In this document: positions 1 to 11,645 of the stretch, in pieces
Layout: every line of letters begins with the position of its first letter
Numbering within the stretch: position 1 is the stretch's first letter
Source: Triops longicaudatus
Lineage: Eukaryota; Arthropoda; Branchiopoda; Notostraca; Triopsidae
Direction of reading: 5' to 3'
NCBI GenBank assembly: GCA_022885665.1
Contig: JAGQDJ010000045.1
Span: 806,001-870,000, forward strand
Length of the DNA: 64,000 nucleotides
The notes under the pieces: model-generated
What the model was told of the DNA's origin: nothing
The model's database searches: none
Seen by the model: only the letters and a program-made list of their open reading frames with translations
Position numbers and translations under genes: made by a program

Positions 1-563
1 GGAATGGCTGCTTAGTTTATGATTACGTGGCTTTGGGGACTTTTGCTGGCTTCAGTTGTAGGTCTGCACATTTTTTATGAAAGGGAATTTCTTGGTAATG
101 ATTTGTTTGTAACGTACTAATGGTAAAGACATCGTGAGGTATAGAAGACTACATAAGGAGATTTTAACACAATGTAAGCTTGAGAAAAACGTGCAGGTTT
201 GCTCTGCTTTTTGTTCGTTGATAGCAAAAGGTCTCTGTATAAGAGATAGTGCTATCGAATAACTTTAGAAAAAAAAAGAACTTAGCTCACTGGTCTTTAC
301 CAGAAAAGTAAAATTTTAAATGCAATTCTTTAATAGTAGGATTAGTAGGGGATAGAATAAAAGCGTTTGAAAATATTTACCTTCGAAAGCGACTTGTTGA
401 AAGCTCCTATTGCTCCTAATGAAGGTTGATCAGCCTCGAGAGGCATGAGATGCTCAGTACAGTACAGTACCGAGGAAAAAAAAAACAAAAGGAGAAGTGC
501 GGGGGAATGGGACATTAGTGCACAGAGCTGGGACCTCTCACCGCGGAAAGTTGTCTTAGCTTA

Positions 564-571
564 TGACGTCA
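564..571. promoter_or_regulatory. CRE-like palindrome TGACGTCA
   Basis: This is an exact TGACGTCA octamer, the classic CREB/ATF binding site, within the longer word ATGACGTCACTG. The same 12-base word recurs at 776-787. That it is a functional enhancer is inference only. Confidence 0.3.
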
Positions 572-608
572 CTGACACCTTTTAACTAATTGCTGAGCAG
601 TGCCGAAT

Positions 609-636
609 TATCGCGGTGTTTTTTTTTACCGCGATA
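609..636. repeat. Palindrome TATCGCGGT / ACCGCGATA
   Basis: A 9-bp perfect inverted repeat (609-617 and 628-636) surrounds a 10-base loop that is mostly T. The core CGCGGT is shared with the palindrome at 1403-1423, so both may be remnants of one repeat family. Confidence 0.5.
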
Positions 637-776
637 GGTATTTTTACCACTTTACTGTACCGCGTTAAATTACAAAGTACTACAATTACCGCATTACCCC
701 AAGCACTTGAAAGTGTAAAGTTGGGTATAAGGGTAAAGCTGGCTTTTAATCCAGCTTCACGGCGGTTCGTTGGACA

Positions 777-784
777 TGACGTCA
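777..784. promoter_or_regulatory. CRE-like palindrome TGACGTCA (second copy)
   Basis: This is the second copy of ATGACGTCACTG, about 210 bases from the first and in the same orientation. The two copies bracket a segment rich in TACCGCG words, which may be a repeat unit rather than a promoter. Confidence 0.3.
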
Positions 785-1402
785 CTGCTAGTTTACCATT
801 GTAGTATACACGTCTTCAAGCGTCTTTTTAGTGGTTTTTAAGTGCATTAGTACCTTAGCCAATAAACTCGGTGTTTGGATATTTCGTTTTTGTATTGTTG
901 ACAACAAAGGCCTTCAGTTTTCAATGAGGATTTCTTTCTTATCAACCAGTCTTTCCGTGTTTAGAAGCAAGGCTTACGCTTAAGTTTAGTTGTGTAATTG
1001 TTTAAGAGACAACCAACATCGCATCTGTGATGTATTCTCGTCTTCGACTATCTTAAGTTATCTAATTATTGAGGTGCGTTAGTGGATTGTGGACATAATA
1101 AAGTAGGCTATATTGAATTACTTAAATGTCAAAATCTTTATTACCGGAGTGTAGTAAGAAGATTGTAGGGTTTTTTTTTCAGAATGAAGTGTAACGCAAC
1201 CAAGAGCGCCCTTTTTTAAAGCAACCACATGAAGTGTGAAAAATACAAGAAGCATCGTTTAGGCAACTTTCTGCATCACTTCATTAGACTGAAAATTAGC
1301 AATAAATGGTGCTTTCCCGCAATCCAGTACAGAGGATCTCCGTTTTTTTTAATTGTTTTTCTTAACGCTACCAATTATCGCTACAGCACAATTTCAAAAT
1401 AT

Positions 1403-1423
1403 CGCGGTAAACACTTTACCGCG
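1403..1423. repeat. Palindrome CGCGGTAAA / TTTACCGCG
   Basis: A 9-bp perfect inverted repeat with a 3-base loop. It shares the CGCGGT core with the palindrome at 609-636. No coding function is evident around it. Confidence 0.5.
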
Positions 1424-4400
1424 GTACGGTAACGAAAAATCCCTTTTAATTTTACCCGTTAGCGCATACAACCCTGTTGCTGAGAGAGAGGAGCTTACGG
1501 CTACCTACGATTCAAACGAAAACAGTGCCAATAAGCTGTTCTAATAAACGGTTCCATAAGTCTAAATCAATTATAATCTTTGTCCAAATTGCATTTTTAT
1601 CCGGCATTGGAAATTGTCCCATGCCTCTAGCAGTTAATAATTTGACTGCTTGACTCATTCGACCGTCTGGTGTGAACTCCGTTATTATCAGACAGCAAAT
1701 CGACTGGCCCTCAGACTTGTCTTCCTAATAGACCCAATAAGTAACTCAGACTGTGAGTAGTAAGCGAACTGGTCATTGACGTGTTCGGCGTGCAAGCGCG
1801 CTGGTGTTTGAACCATTAAACTAGAACGTTTTTAATTGACTTTAACTACTGCTCTCCATTCTTGTGTGCTCGAATAACGCAGTTCTTGTCACAGAAAGTG
1901 ATGTAAACAAATAGTCCTACCCCAGTTACATGGCCCTGGGTAACAATGAAAGTTCCCATTGCAACGGACTTGAATTTGGCGTTACTCTTCATACGCAAAG
2001 TTCGCGCTGGAACAAAGCTCACATAAAGCTTGACAGTTCGATGTAGATTTGGCCATTTTTACGACAGTACCTTAGTTTATTTATTTATTTATTTTTTATT
2101 TTATTTTTTACTTTATGTTTATTTCTCATTTTTTGTGAAAAAGAAAGGGGCATCTCAGTAAATAAAAGTTTAGTTTGCAATCAAGGACCTACAAAATAAC
2201 GCTGTTCGTGTAAGTGCAGTATATATAAAGCAGCTACCACGTATTTATTTTTATTTACTTGCTTTATGGCTCATGTAACAAGGCGTGCACTGTTTGGGAG
2301 CAACCACAATTGTAGCGTGCAATATAATAGATGTTACACAGTTTGGCTATATCTTACACTAGATGTATTACGAAACCAAATCGAAAGTTGGAAATTAACA
2401 CGTGTTTTTTTTTTGTCACATGGCCTTTTGAAGGTCGAGCACACTTGGGATTGGCATTCAGTCAGTTTTCTCGTAAAGAACAAATGTCATTGATTTCACC
2501 TCTCCAAATGGAATGATTCACAGTCAAACGCACCGTTTGTCTGCAGACGTTTTATTTCTTGAGCGCATTTGACCGTGTAAGGAGGCTCTTTCAAGACCTC
2601 TCCTTTCATTACCCAAAACCGCTTGTCATCAAATTAATAATTTACTCCATGTAGGTAAAACTAGTGTTTTACCTACGTGCACTTTCGCTGCACAGAGCAG
2701 AACAGTTTAGTCACTCGTGAAAAATAAAACATGTGAATACTATATTTAATAAGTAGTTTTCATTCAGTTCATAAACTAAGCAAGTACTTTCGTGTTACTT
2801 CACACATCTTGTACTCCTTATTTTCTTCACAGTATTTTTTCTGCGATGTACTGTAATTTCTCACGTATATTCAAGTGCATTGTCACTTAAATTTTCTCCG
2901 CTTTGGGTTTATAGCCTAGTTTGTGAAACGTAGGTGTTAGGATGACAGCCAAATATGGGTAGGACTCTTGGGAGTTCGCGGTTTTCCGAATCACTCCTTG
3001 GTTTGACCTGTTGCCAGAAATCTGTAATTAAATCTCGCTTGAAAGATTAGGTAACTCTTTTGCAAGAACGTGAACTTGCTGACCGTAAACTGTCAAGGAC
3101 TATTGCAAGACACATGATCATCGCTTTAGTGGCTTTCACGAAGCGTGCAGATAACGTTTAGGAAATGTTACTCGAACTGGAATGTTATGCATGAGTTCCA
3201 ATAAGTGTTTGTCATGCGCAGAAATTACATTATTTCGTACCTGTTATGTGACGGTAAACTCTTCATTATTGCGTGATCGAAATATTCGCAAGGGAATATT
3301 GTCCACTCTCCTAATCTTTGTCATGGAAAGGTCTGAAAATAGGAAAACTGGGACGATATAGGATGACGTGGCAAGTCAGAAGGCGTCAAGTATTTTGCCC
3401 CGCTAGGAGGGCGATGATAAGCATCCAGAGAATATCGGACTTTATGACAGTGCAATTTCTGTTAGAAAAAGTCGTAGAAACGCATTCCTTCTCCCCAATT
3501 CTTTTTTATAATATATGTATGCTTATTTTTTGTGTATTTTTTTAGTATTTTGAAGAAACTAACTGATGTTTGTTTCGGTGATAGGCAAATCGTTGGATAC
3601 ACCGGCACGGTCACGCAAAACGGGATTGTCCATCGTCCAGGTGAGAACAGACAAATCTTTGTAAAGAGGACAAATTTATGAATGTTTGTTAACTACCGTT
3701 TTTATAACGATTTCAGTGTTCCTCTTTTTTAGTTTTCTCTTCCCTTTTTAGCGTGCGTTATCATTTTTTCATTTTTGTTTGGCGTGATTTTTCACTTAAT
3801 GATACATATTTTAAAGTCTGTTCTTAGTTCTTTTAATGTAATTTTATTTATTTATATTCATTTATTCGGTTCTTTTTAGCTTTCCTGAAAATCGTGCACT
3901 GGTATTCTACGTTGGTGTGACAGATAAATTGGCGGGAGTCATTTTACCTTGTCAAAACCTGTTAAAAAGCTCGTAGTATTTGCATATGTGCTCATGTAAG
4001 GCGAACACGTTTAATATCTGATAATAGTGTGCTGGTTTCTTCTACCGCGAATTCCTTAAACTCGCGGTGGTGCACTTGTAGTTTTAATCTTAACTTCCTT
4101 ATTTCGAATTATCTTGTCTTTCCGAAGGGGAAAGAGTTTTGTTTCTGTTGGTATCTTATAAGGTGAAAAAAAGAATCTTTAAAATATGACCAGTTCTACG
4201 TAATGAAATGAGGGGAAAGTGGTTCGCTTTAGTACATTTAAAGGTTTTAAAAGCCGATTTTAAAGTTACGGTCGAGTAAGAAAACCGGTCAGATCCATTA
4301 AGCGAGGCAAGTAAATATTAGCGTGCCACGGTAGTTAAAGCTGACAGCTTTTCCAAGTTCAGTTCTGCGAAGGGGCAGTGTGGTGGTACAGTCCCTTTTT

Positions 4401-4542
4401 CTCTGGTACCATAACAGGGTGATTATGCCCAATTGATTCGAGATGGGCGTCTGACCTACTTTCTTACGAGATTTTTCGTTGATTTTCGTGGTTACGTAAG
4501 TTCTACTTTTGCACTGTATCCTGTTCCCTGAAGGGTCCCGTG

Positions 4543-7500
4543 ATGGCGTGTTCTTCACCGTCCGTGGAATGTTTGGATTCCTTGGATTATTTGAACTTGG
4601 AAGCTTCGCCCGAGCTGCGCAGGCGACGCACGAGGAAAAAGACAGCGTCGGAAGAACCAAATGGGCCTCTGTCGTGTTTTTATGAGTCCCTGTCGCCCCT
4701 AGGCCAAGAGAAGATGATGATCAACAGCAGCCGCAGCAGTCAGGACAATGTAGATGCAGTCCAAGATGACCAAATTTCCACTACCTCCTCTTGGAATATC
4801 ACGCAACCTTTTCCTAATTGCACAGACAGTCTGTTAATCAAGGCTGACGTCCATACGCAGAGTCCTTGGCAGTAAGTTATCGTTTTATTCCTGGCCGTAA
4901 CAGTATATAATTTCTGTAGAGAAATTGAGGCGTTGCTTCAGAGTGGTTAAGTATTTTTCTGTTTTATTCATTTCACTTGAGCTTTGCTTTGTATACTTGT
5001 TCACGAATTTCATTATTTAAATATTTTTTTCTTTTCGATATTTCCCATGTCGTCCGTGTTTTTCAACCACAGACCTGAGAGCTGGACCGAGGAAGATATC
5101 GAGGTAATTCATTTGTCGTTCGTTACGAAACAGAAAAGCCGCAAAGAGCGACTGCTGATAAAGATTTTAATTGGCTATTAAACTGAAAGAGCAGTGGAAA
5201 AAAGAGAAGTAATTTTGATTTTGTTGTGTCTCGTACCCCTGCAGAGCAAGTTTAATTTGCTGTCACTTTCCTTGCGCACGGACCACGTGACCTTGCAACA
5301 CCGATTGGAGATCCTTTTACGGAAACGGGATGTAACCGAAGAGAACTTAAGCGACGAAATGGACGCGTTTCAAAGCACAGTTCGGGTGAGACACATGTCA
5401 ATGCTTTATCGCCCATTTTGAACTATAAACTAAATACTTAAGCCAAAGAAAGCAAACCAAGCAAGGGGAAGGCTGTTGGGAAATGGAAATTTCACCATAT
5501 GGAAACTGCTTTTTAAAGATTTTGAATTTACTTTCGTAAGTTTAGAGGGAGAAACCAGTCGAAATCTGCATTGCAAAGAAGTTTCGCGTCTTCTCCGATT
5601 TGAATTTATGAGTATCGTATTTCGTTAGCTGAAGCAAACAAACCACTGATTTCTCGTTTAGCACAGGGGAGTAAGGAAAGTATCCGTTAAATCGCCGAGG
5701 ATGATGGAATGCACCAAAAAATAATTACAATAAAGCTGGATAACAACAAAGTCTGTAAGAAAATGCGTTTTTGGAGGTAACAGTTAATTGAACAACAGTA
5801 TAGACGGGATACTGGTCAATCTAAAACATAGCTAGAATGAGAAGTAAAACTTTGAATTTATTATTGTGTTGTTTGTAATAAATTCTCGTTTTCTTTTTAG
5901 TTATAAATGGTTTCGTTTACACGGTAGGAAACAGTAGAACGCCGAAAATTGATCGTACTGAGGAATAGACATAACATAAAGATAGAAGTAGTCGGCACAC
6001 ATGCATAGAACTATCATTGTAGTTAATAGTGAAATGTTTGCTGTAGTCACTGGCAACAGCGAAATTGTTCGCGATTACAATAATGGGGGAAAATGAGCGA
6101 TATAAAGATGGGTTGTCGTGAGCAACAGTGGCAAAACGTCTCAATATTAATCTTTAACTTAACATAGAAGATGTTCGTTATTAAGATTATGGAAAACTAT
6201 AATAGTCCTCTTAGTGTGGACAACAATCAAACAGTAATTTAATCCGAGAATAGTAGATCCGTAAACGTTTTCTGGTAACCGAGAAATATTTATCAAAACT
6301 AGCAAATCTTTTCGTTTTTTTTTAATCTTGTTAGTCATCCGCGATCAGTTGAGTTATCTTCTTGATAATGAGCATTGTATATGAATTAACGTTTTGTCCT
6401 TTCTCGCGTCAATACTGCAGTTTTTTACTCGAGAGACAAAACATGTTTAAGAATTTTACACTATCAGTTTTCTCTCACTTAAGGTCCGTAAGGCAGAAAA
6501 CGACAGTACCAGTCACGATGCGTAAGAAAAGATCTGCACGTACTGTACCCCTAAAAATGGTCTCTTACGTCTTGAAAAGTAGAAAACAGAAAAAGTTGGA
6601 CGACTTGCTTGGTTTTCTTGCCATTTTTTGTCTTGGTTATATCGTAAAATTAACATCTATTCTTAGTAATAACTTTCTCCTTTGTGTATTACAGTCTTTG
6701 TGCGCGTCCCTTACCACAAAGGAGTCTGCAAAGTTACTTGAAAGCCTCGAGAAACAAATTGCTCTGTTAAGATTGCTGATGAGGAAAATTTCCTCAGTAG
6801 CTGAAGTACATTTTGCCCTTTTTGTCTGTCTTGTCACAAACCCAAATTACTAGCTCCTAATGAACTCTGTAACTTCTTGCCGTTGACAGGTGCTTGGAGC
6901 TGTGCAGCAGGAATGGCGCTTATCACGGGCGGTGGATTTAATGCTTATGCACGTTGATAACCTTAAGCGACGTTGGGAAAAGGACACGAAAGAACTGGAA
7001 GAAGTCAAGCTTTTCTTCGAGGAATGTTCAGATGAGCAAGTTTCCGGTCTGCCAGATCTACCTGCATTAGACTCGCCGTCCCCAAGTACTCGAATTCGTA
7101 GCCTCTCTCTTTCAGAAGTAAGCTCAAAACTTTCAAGCTGCTCTGCAGTATAGATTAAATGCATGATTCATGTCTAGATCGTTCGGAGACGCACCAGCTT
7201 AGGCTCACCAACGCTTTCAGCGAAAGGATCGTCAGCAGAATCCAAAGTAAGCGCAGGAAGATTTGCCTGAACATCTATGCTGACGTTCTTTGTAGTTTCT
7301 TTGTCGAATTTCAATTATTTTTTTTTTTCCTCGTACGAAGGATGGCCGCCCCAAAGCTGTGAATCTCTCATCAACAAGACATCTTTCGTTCAATGTGCCT
7401 CTTAAAAATCCATCGGAGGAAGCTCAGTTCCAGTCCAAGAAAAGTGAAATGGAGAAGATCGTTGAGTCGGCGGAAGAAGAGAGGGAGAGACAAGTTTTCG

Positions 7501-8099
7501 CATTTCCAGATACCGAAGAAGAGAGTGGAGTTAGTAACAATAATAAAGGCGAAACGTCCTCTACTGGGGGTGAAAGGGGACAATCGAGGACAGTCAGTGA
7601 CAACTCGTCCGTGGATCAATCGAGAGAGGAAGGCTCTGAGGGAAGAAGCGTTCTGAAGGAGGAGCAACGAGGGAGCAAAGTGGGGGAGAGCCGGAAGCTG
7701 TCTTTGAACACACGTTTGCAACGTTGGCTGAATACTTGTCAAATGACCAGCAAAGAGAGAAAAGGAAAGACAGTTTTGGCTAGTCCCGTCGAGCAGCCAA
7801 AAACGTCTACGGTGGAGCGCTGGATCCGACGACATTTTGTCGGTGGAACTGGGCGGCCTTCGCGTTTGCGACAAGCAGCACTGTTGTGCAGATGGAGCCT
7901 GACGGGCGTATTGCTGCTAGCCGCGGTAGCGAGTTTACTTTCCGCCTTTGCACCATGTTTTACGGAAAGATGGCTGATGCTAAGGCCCAACTTAGCTGAA
8001 GGGGCTTACGTGCCTTTTCAGCGGTTCTCTTACGCGACCTGGGAGGATATCCTGGGCAGTATCGTTAAAGTTGAACGTTTGGGACCAGTTCCTATGTAA
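4543..8099 (+). CDS. IRAG/LRMP (MRVI1) family tail-anchored coiled-coil protein
   Basis: Seven exons give a 555-residue protein: 4543-4871, 5073-5103, 5245-5385, 6695-6805, 6890-7117, 7178-7246 and 7341-8099. All have GT-AG borders and matching phases. Residues about 121-280 are a helical coiled coil; segments such as LSLRTDHVTLQHRLE and VLGAVQQEWRLSRAVDLMLM resemble, as I recall it, the conserved MRVI1/LRMP region. Residues 281-303 hold RRRTSLGSP, a basophilic-kinase type site. A charged low-complexity stretch follows, then one hydrophobic segment (about 484-508) and a 47-residue tail ending GPVPM, so the protein should be tail-anchored in the ER or nuclear envelope. Vertebrate IRAG binds the IP3 receptor and is a cGMP-kinase substrate; LRMP (Jaw1) binds SUN proteins. 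Family assignment is from motif memory. Translation probably starts at the first ATG after an in-frame stop. The role in this animal is inferred. Confidence 0.68.
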
Positions 8100-9082
8100 T
8101 AAGAATAATTATTTTTATTAACTTCTCTGCGTTATTCTTTCGCTTTTTTACTTCACTCGTTGTGCGAAAGCCAAAATGACAACAAAGAAATTTGCAAATT
8201 AGCTTACCAAAAGAACATGTAACCTGTTCATATATTTTCGTATTGAATTGAAAGAAATGCCTTTTCTGTTTATATTAATACAAAATTGAAGCGTTGCAAC
8301 CTTTTGCATACATGAGCGGCAAAGAAACAGCAATTGACAAGATATAGCAAGAAATACGGAAAGAAAATTCACAGTTCCGCCTTTTGACAGCCCCATACAT
8401 TGTTGTTCCGAACGTTTTAACGTGGCGCTTTGGTGGTAACATTATCAAGAATACGTGTAAGTTTTGTATTCACTCGTATAGTGGTGTTCACTTCAATCGA
8501 ACTCGGATAATGCGTAAACTCAATTTACTCGAACGAAAACTTACGGTCCCGTTTAACACAGTGCGAACGAAGTTTGGTTAAGGCGATTCGTCTAACTCGA
8601 ATATTCGCTTCAGTTGAAAAAAATGTACCCAAGATGGGTATTTTGCAGTGACAAGTGGCTTCAGATAAGCTGAAATCCTAGACAGACACTTGTTCCTGAA
8701 AGTTGGAGCCGAAAATTTCCTTGAAAAATTAAAACCTGCTTGTGTTTCATGACTTTCACAACCTCCTTCGACTTTCAGATTTTTTTCCCTTTGGACATTT
8801 CTTGATGACAGTATAGTGCTTAGTTTAGCGCTGATGACGGTGAAGGAACAATGAGTAAAAAATGTGAACATTTTTAAAAGTGTCCTGTGCTTAAAGAAAG
8901 GCAAAACCTGACAGGACAAAACTCAGCGTAACACGATTTTTTTAAGGTTCCAAGTCCTTCAACTTAAACAGCACTATATTTGAGATACGTGATTTTTACT
9001 AAAATCAAAAAAAAAAATAGGCAACTGAAAACTGTTCGCCTTCAGGGGAACAAAGAGAAACGACGCACAACACTGCCGTATT

Positions 9083-9243
9083 TAGGGGGTTAGTGGAGAT
9101 TGATCCCCGAAATGTTGACTTTATAATGGGGAAGATGAGGGAACGCCAAATATATATTAAAAAAAAATCATACGGTAACCTCTTCCCCCCCCCCCCCCCC
9201 ACACACACACACACAACCAAAATCCTGGATACGGCCCTGGTAG
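9083..9243. repeat. Dispersed non-autonomous repeat with CCGTAT-type ends
   Basis: The left part reads GCCGTATTTAGGGGG and the right end reads CCTGGATACGGCCCTG, an imperfect inverted pair typical of the GGCCGTA(T/G)CCAGG repeat family seen several times in this window. The interior contains a C run and an AC microsatellite (about 9186-9216). The words GAAATGTTGACTTTATAA near 9110 recur almost unchanged near 54017, so the repeat is dispersed. No convincing target duplication was found. Confidence 0.5.
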
Positions 9244-9580
9244 TAAGGAAGTTTGTTTTGATAGAATTGTCTTGTGTTTATTTTGAGAAAACCACGTAGA
9301 AATGATACTGTGAAGTAAAAGGTTTGATGGTTTGCTATTCGACCGGTATATTGCTGTTTGTCTCATTGTTTTATTTGTTTCACTCTTCGACAACTCACGA
9401 AACATCTTATTCAAAAATCCCGCTTTGAGCAATGACAATGCTATACAGCACTACATGCGGCAACTTGGGAGACGCTTATTGTACCTCGCGCGCTTACAGA
9501 AGCAGCCACAGCAGCAGATTTGGATTCAAACGTATTCTTACACCATTAGCTCCCCGACTTAAGCGTCCGACGCCATTTCT

Positions 9581-11607
9581 ATGCCATCAGGTGATTCCGT
9601 CTTAGCTTCGAAAAGGGAAATCTCAACTTAAAAATTTGCTAATCGTTCAATTTCCCATACTATTTTATGGTCTTCAGTAAGGATATGTCATTCCAGGCAG
9701 ACCATGTCTTCAAACCAAGTAAAAAGTTTCTGTAGTTAAGGGGTCATATTTTACATGCAAATGAATTGCGTAGGTAGCTGCAGGGTTATTGGAAAACTTC
9801 GGAAATGAAGACAACCCTCCCCGCGTATTCTTAAACGAACTTCTTTACTTAACGGTGTCGCAGATAACATTCAGAAGAAGACTGTTCCCTAAAAATGCTT
9901 ATACCACAAAGTCATTTTATAATTCGTTGGTAGAAGTCGTTGATCCCCAGTGCGGTCTTGAGAACGTGCTAAAATTCTGCAGTGCTTTGGGTAGCATTAT
10001 GCAAGCCGTGGACGATGAATACGTATATATTTCCCCCTTTTGCCTTTATTTTTAACTCATTGCTTTTCTTCAGCTACGATCAATGGTTTTCGTATTGAAT
10101 GAGTGTGGATCACCTGCGGAAGCCTTGGAAGCATACTCCGTTACGGTCTACTACAAGAATCCTAGCGCAGTTTGCCGACTGCCACAACAGCATACCGAGT
10201 AATACTTCCTTTAACCTCAGTAGAAATTTCTACATCCAAACTAAATTATTATTTAGTCTGGATTTGACATTCGAGTCAGAGATTGTGAATCGAAAGGATC
10301 GAGTAATTCAGCTGTTAACTAAAATCCAGTCCCTAAGTTTCCACAAATCCCGTGATGCGACCAAGGAGTACTTCATGACCTTTCACATCTTCTTTTACGA
10401 GAACAGTAATTGTGCACAATATGGAGTATTCTCTCATTGACCACATACGACCTTTGTTCTCGTAGCTCCACGGAACTATTCACTTCCTCACTTTGGACCG
10501 TGCCCCCCTTCCCTGAGGGGAGCTTACCAGCGCCCGGAAGCGAAGAGACCGCGTCTGGAAGAAGGCGATGGTTCCGGCCGCGCTGAAGAACTACCTGTGG
10601 AGATAGTGCCACCGTCAAATGGGTCTATCTTGGCCGGGGAATCGGAGTCTTTATTTAATTTCGATAGTCAGCAACAAGTGAATCAAGCAGTACGAAATGC
10701 CAACGTCACACCGACGAATAACGTTTCTCAAGAAAGTGACAAAGACAAGGAGTCCTACCCTGTCCGTTGCCCTTGCAGGGATTCTGATGAAGATGGACTC
10801 ATGATTGCCTGCGTTTACTGTCAAACTTGGCAACATGGCGTAAACATTGTCATTTGCTTTTTAACTCCATGCCCAAGCTTAAATGATCGATACGAGACAT
10901 ATTGGGTCCTCTTTTTTTCAGATATGTTTCCGCGTGATGAGTCAAGATGTCGCCCCTGAAAAACACGTATGCGTTGATTGCGCCAAAGAGCACGATGACC
11001 TGTGCACTGATGTAGAACTAAAGAGTGAATTTCACACTCCGGAGGTAACTAGAACTGTGTAATCAGTTATGTAGAATGATTATTTTTTTCTGAACTTATA
11101 GAGCATTGAAATGATTTGTGTTTTTCGACGCGCTTTGACTTTCTGTTTATACGAAACACGAATCTCTTTGAAAAGATTGCAAACTTATTTGGGATGTGAT
11201 ACTTCAAAAGCTCGCAAAATAATTGATCAATTGAAGGAATTTAACGTTCTGAAGACAACAAATGGGTAAATCCGGATTTTTATCACTTGCGACTTCGTTG
11301 CATCATATGTTGCCAGTAGTAGGAGCATGATATTAATCACAATCTTACCAAGAAAGATCTCGGGTAAGGATTTCAGTTGAATCGATGACGTAAGCAATGT
11401 CATGAATTTTCTAATCTATTGTATGGATAAAACCAGAAAATGGTGTAATAATTATGGAATTACGTTAAAGTTCCTCATAAACATTGGAATTCTGGTTCTT
11501 TAAAATATTCTTTGAAAATGGTCGGTTAGGGCCAACGCCGTAACCAGGATTTTGGTTACGAAGGAGAAGAGGGAAGTTGAGGTTTCGGAGGGGATTTTTC
11601 GTATGTT

Positions 11608-11645
<38 letters not shown>

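Larger units (their letters stand above)
1..4542. other. Non-coding upstream region
   Basis: I see no convincing coding sequence in this stretch. It is AT-rich, with a low-complexity TTTA-type run near 2080-2130. It contains two TGACGTCA sites and two related palindromes, listed separately. A short segment near 3584-3641 ending in CCAG followed by gtgaga could be an untranslated 5' exon of the IRAG/LRMP-like gene that starts at 4543, but this is only a splice-site guess. Confidence 0.5.

Noticed and set aside
6362..6853. 163-codon plus-strand open frame in the IRAG-like gene
   Set aside because: Only 6695-6805 in this frame is bounded by good splice sites and fits the coiled coil. The part before it is basic, low-complexity intron sequence.
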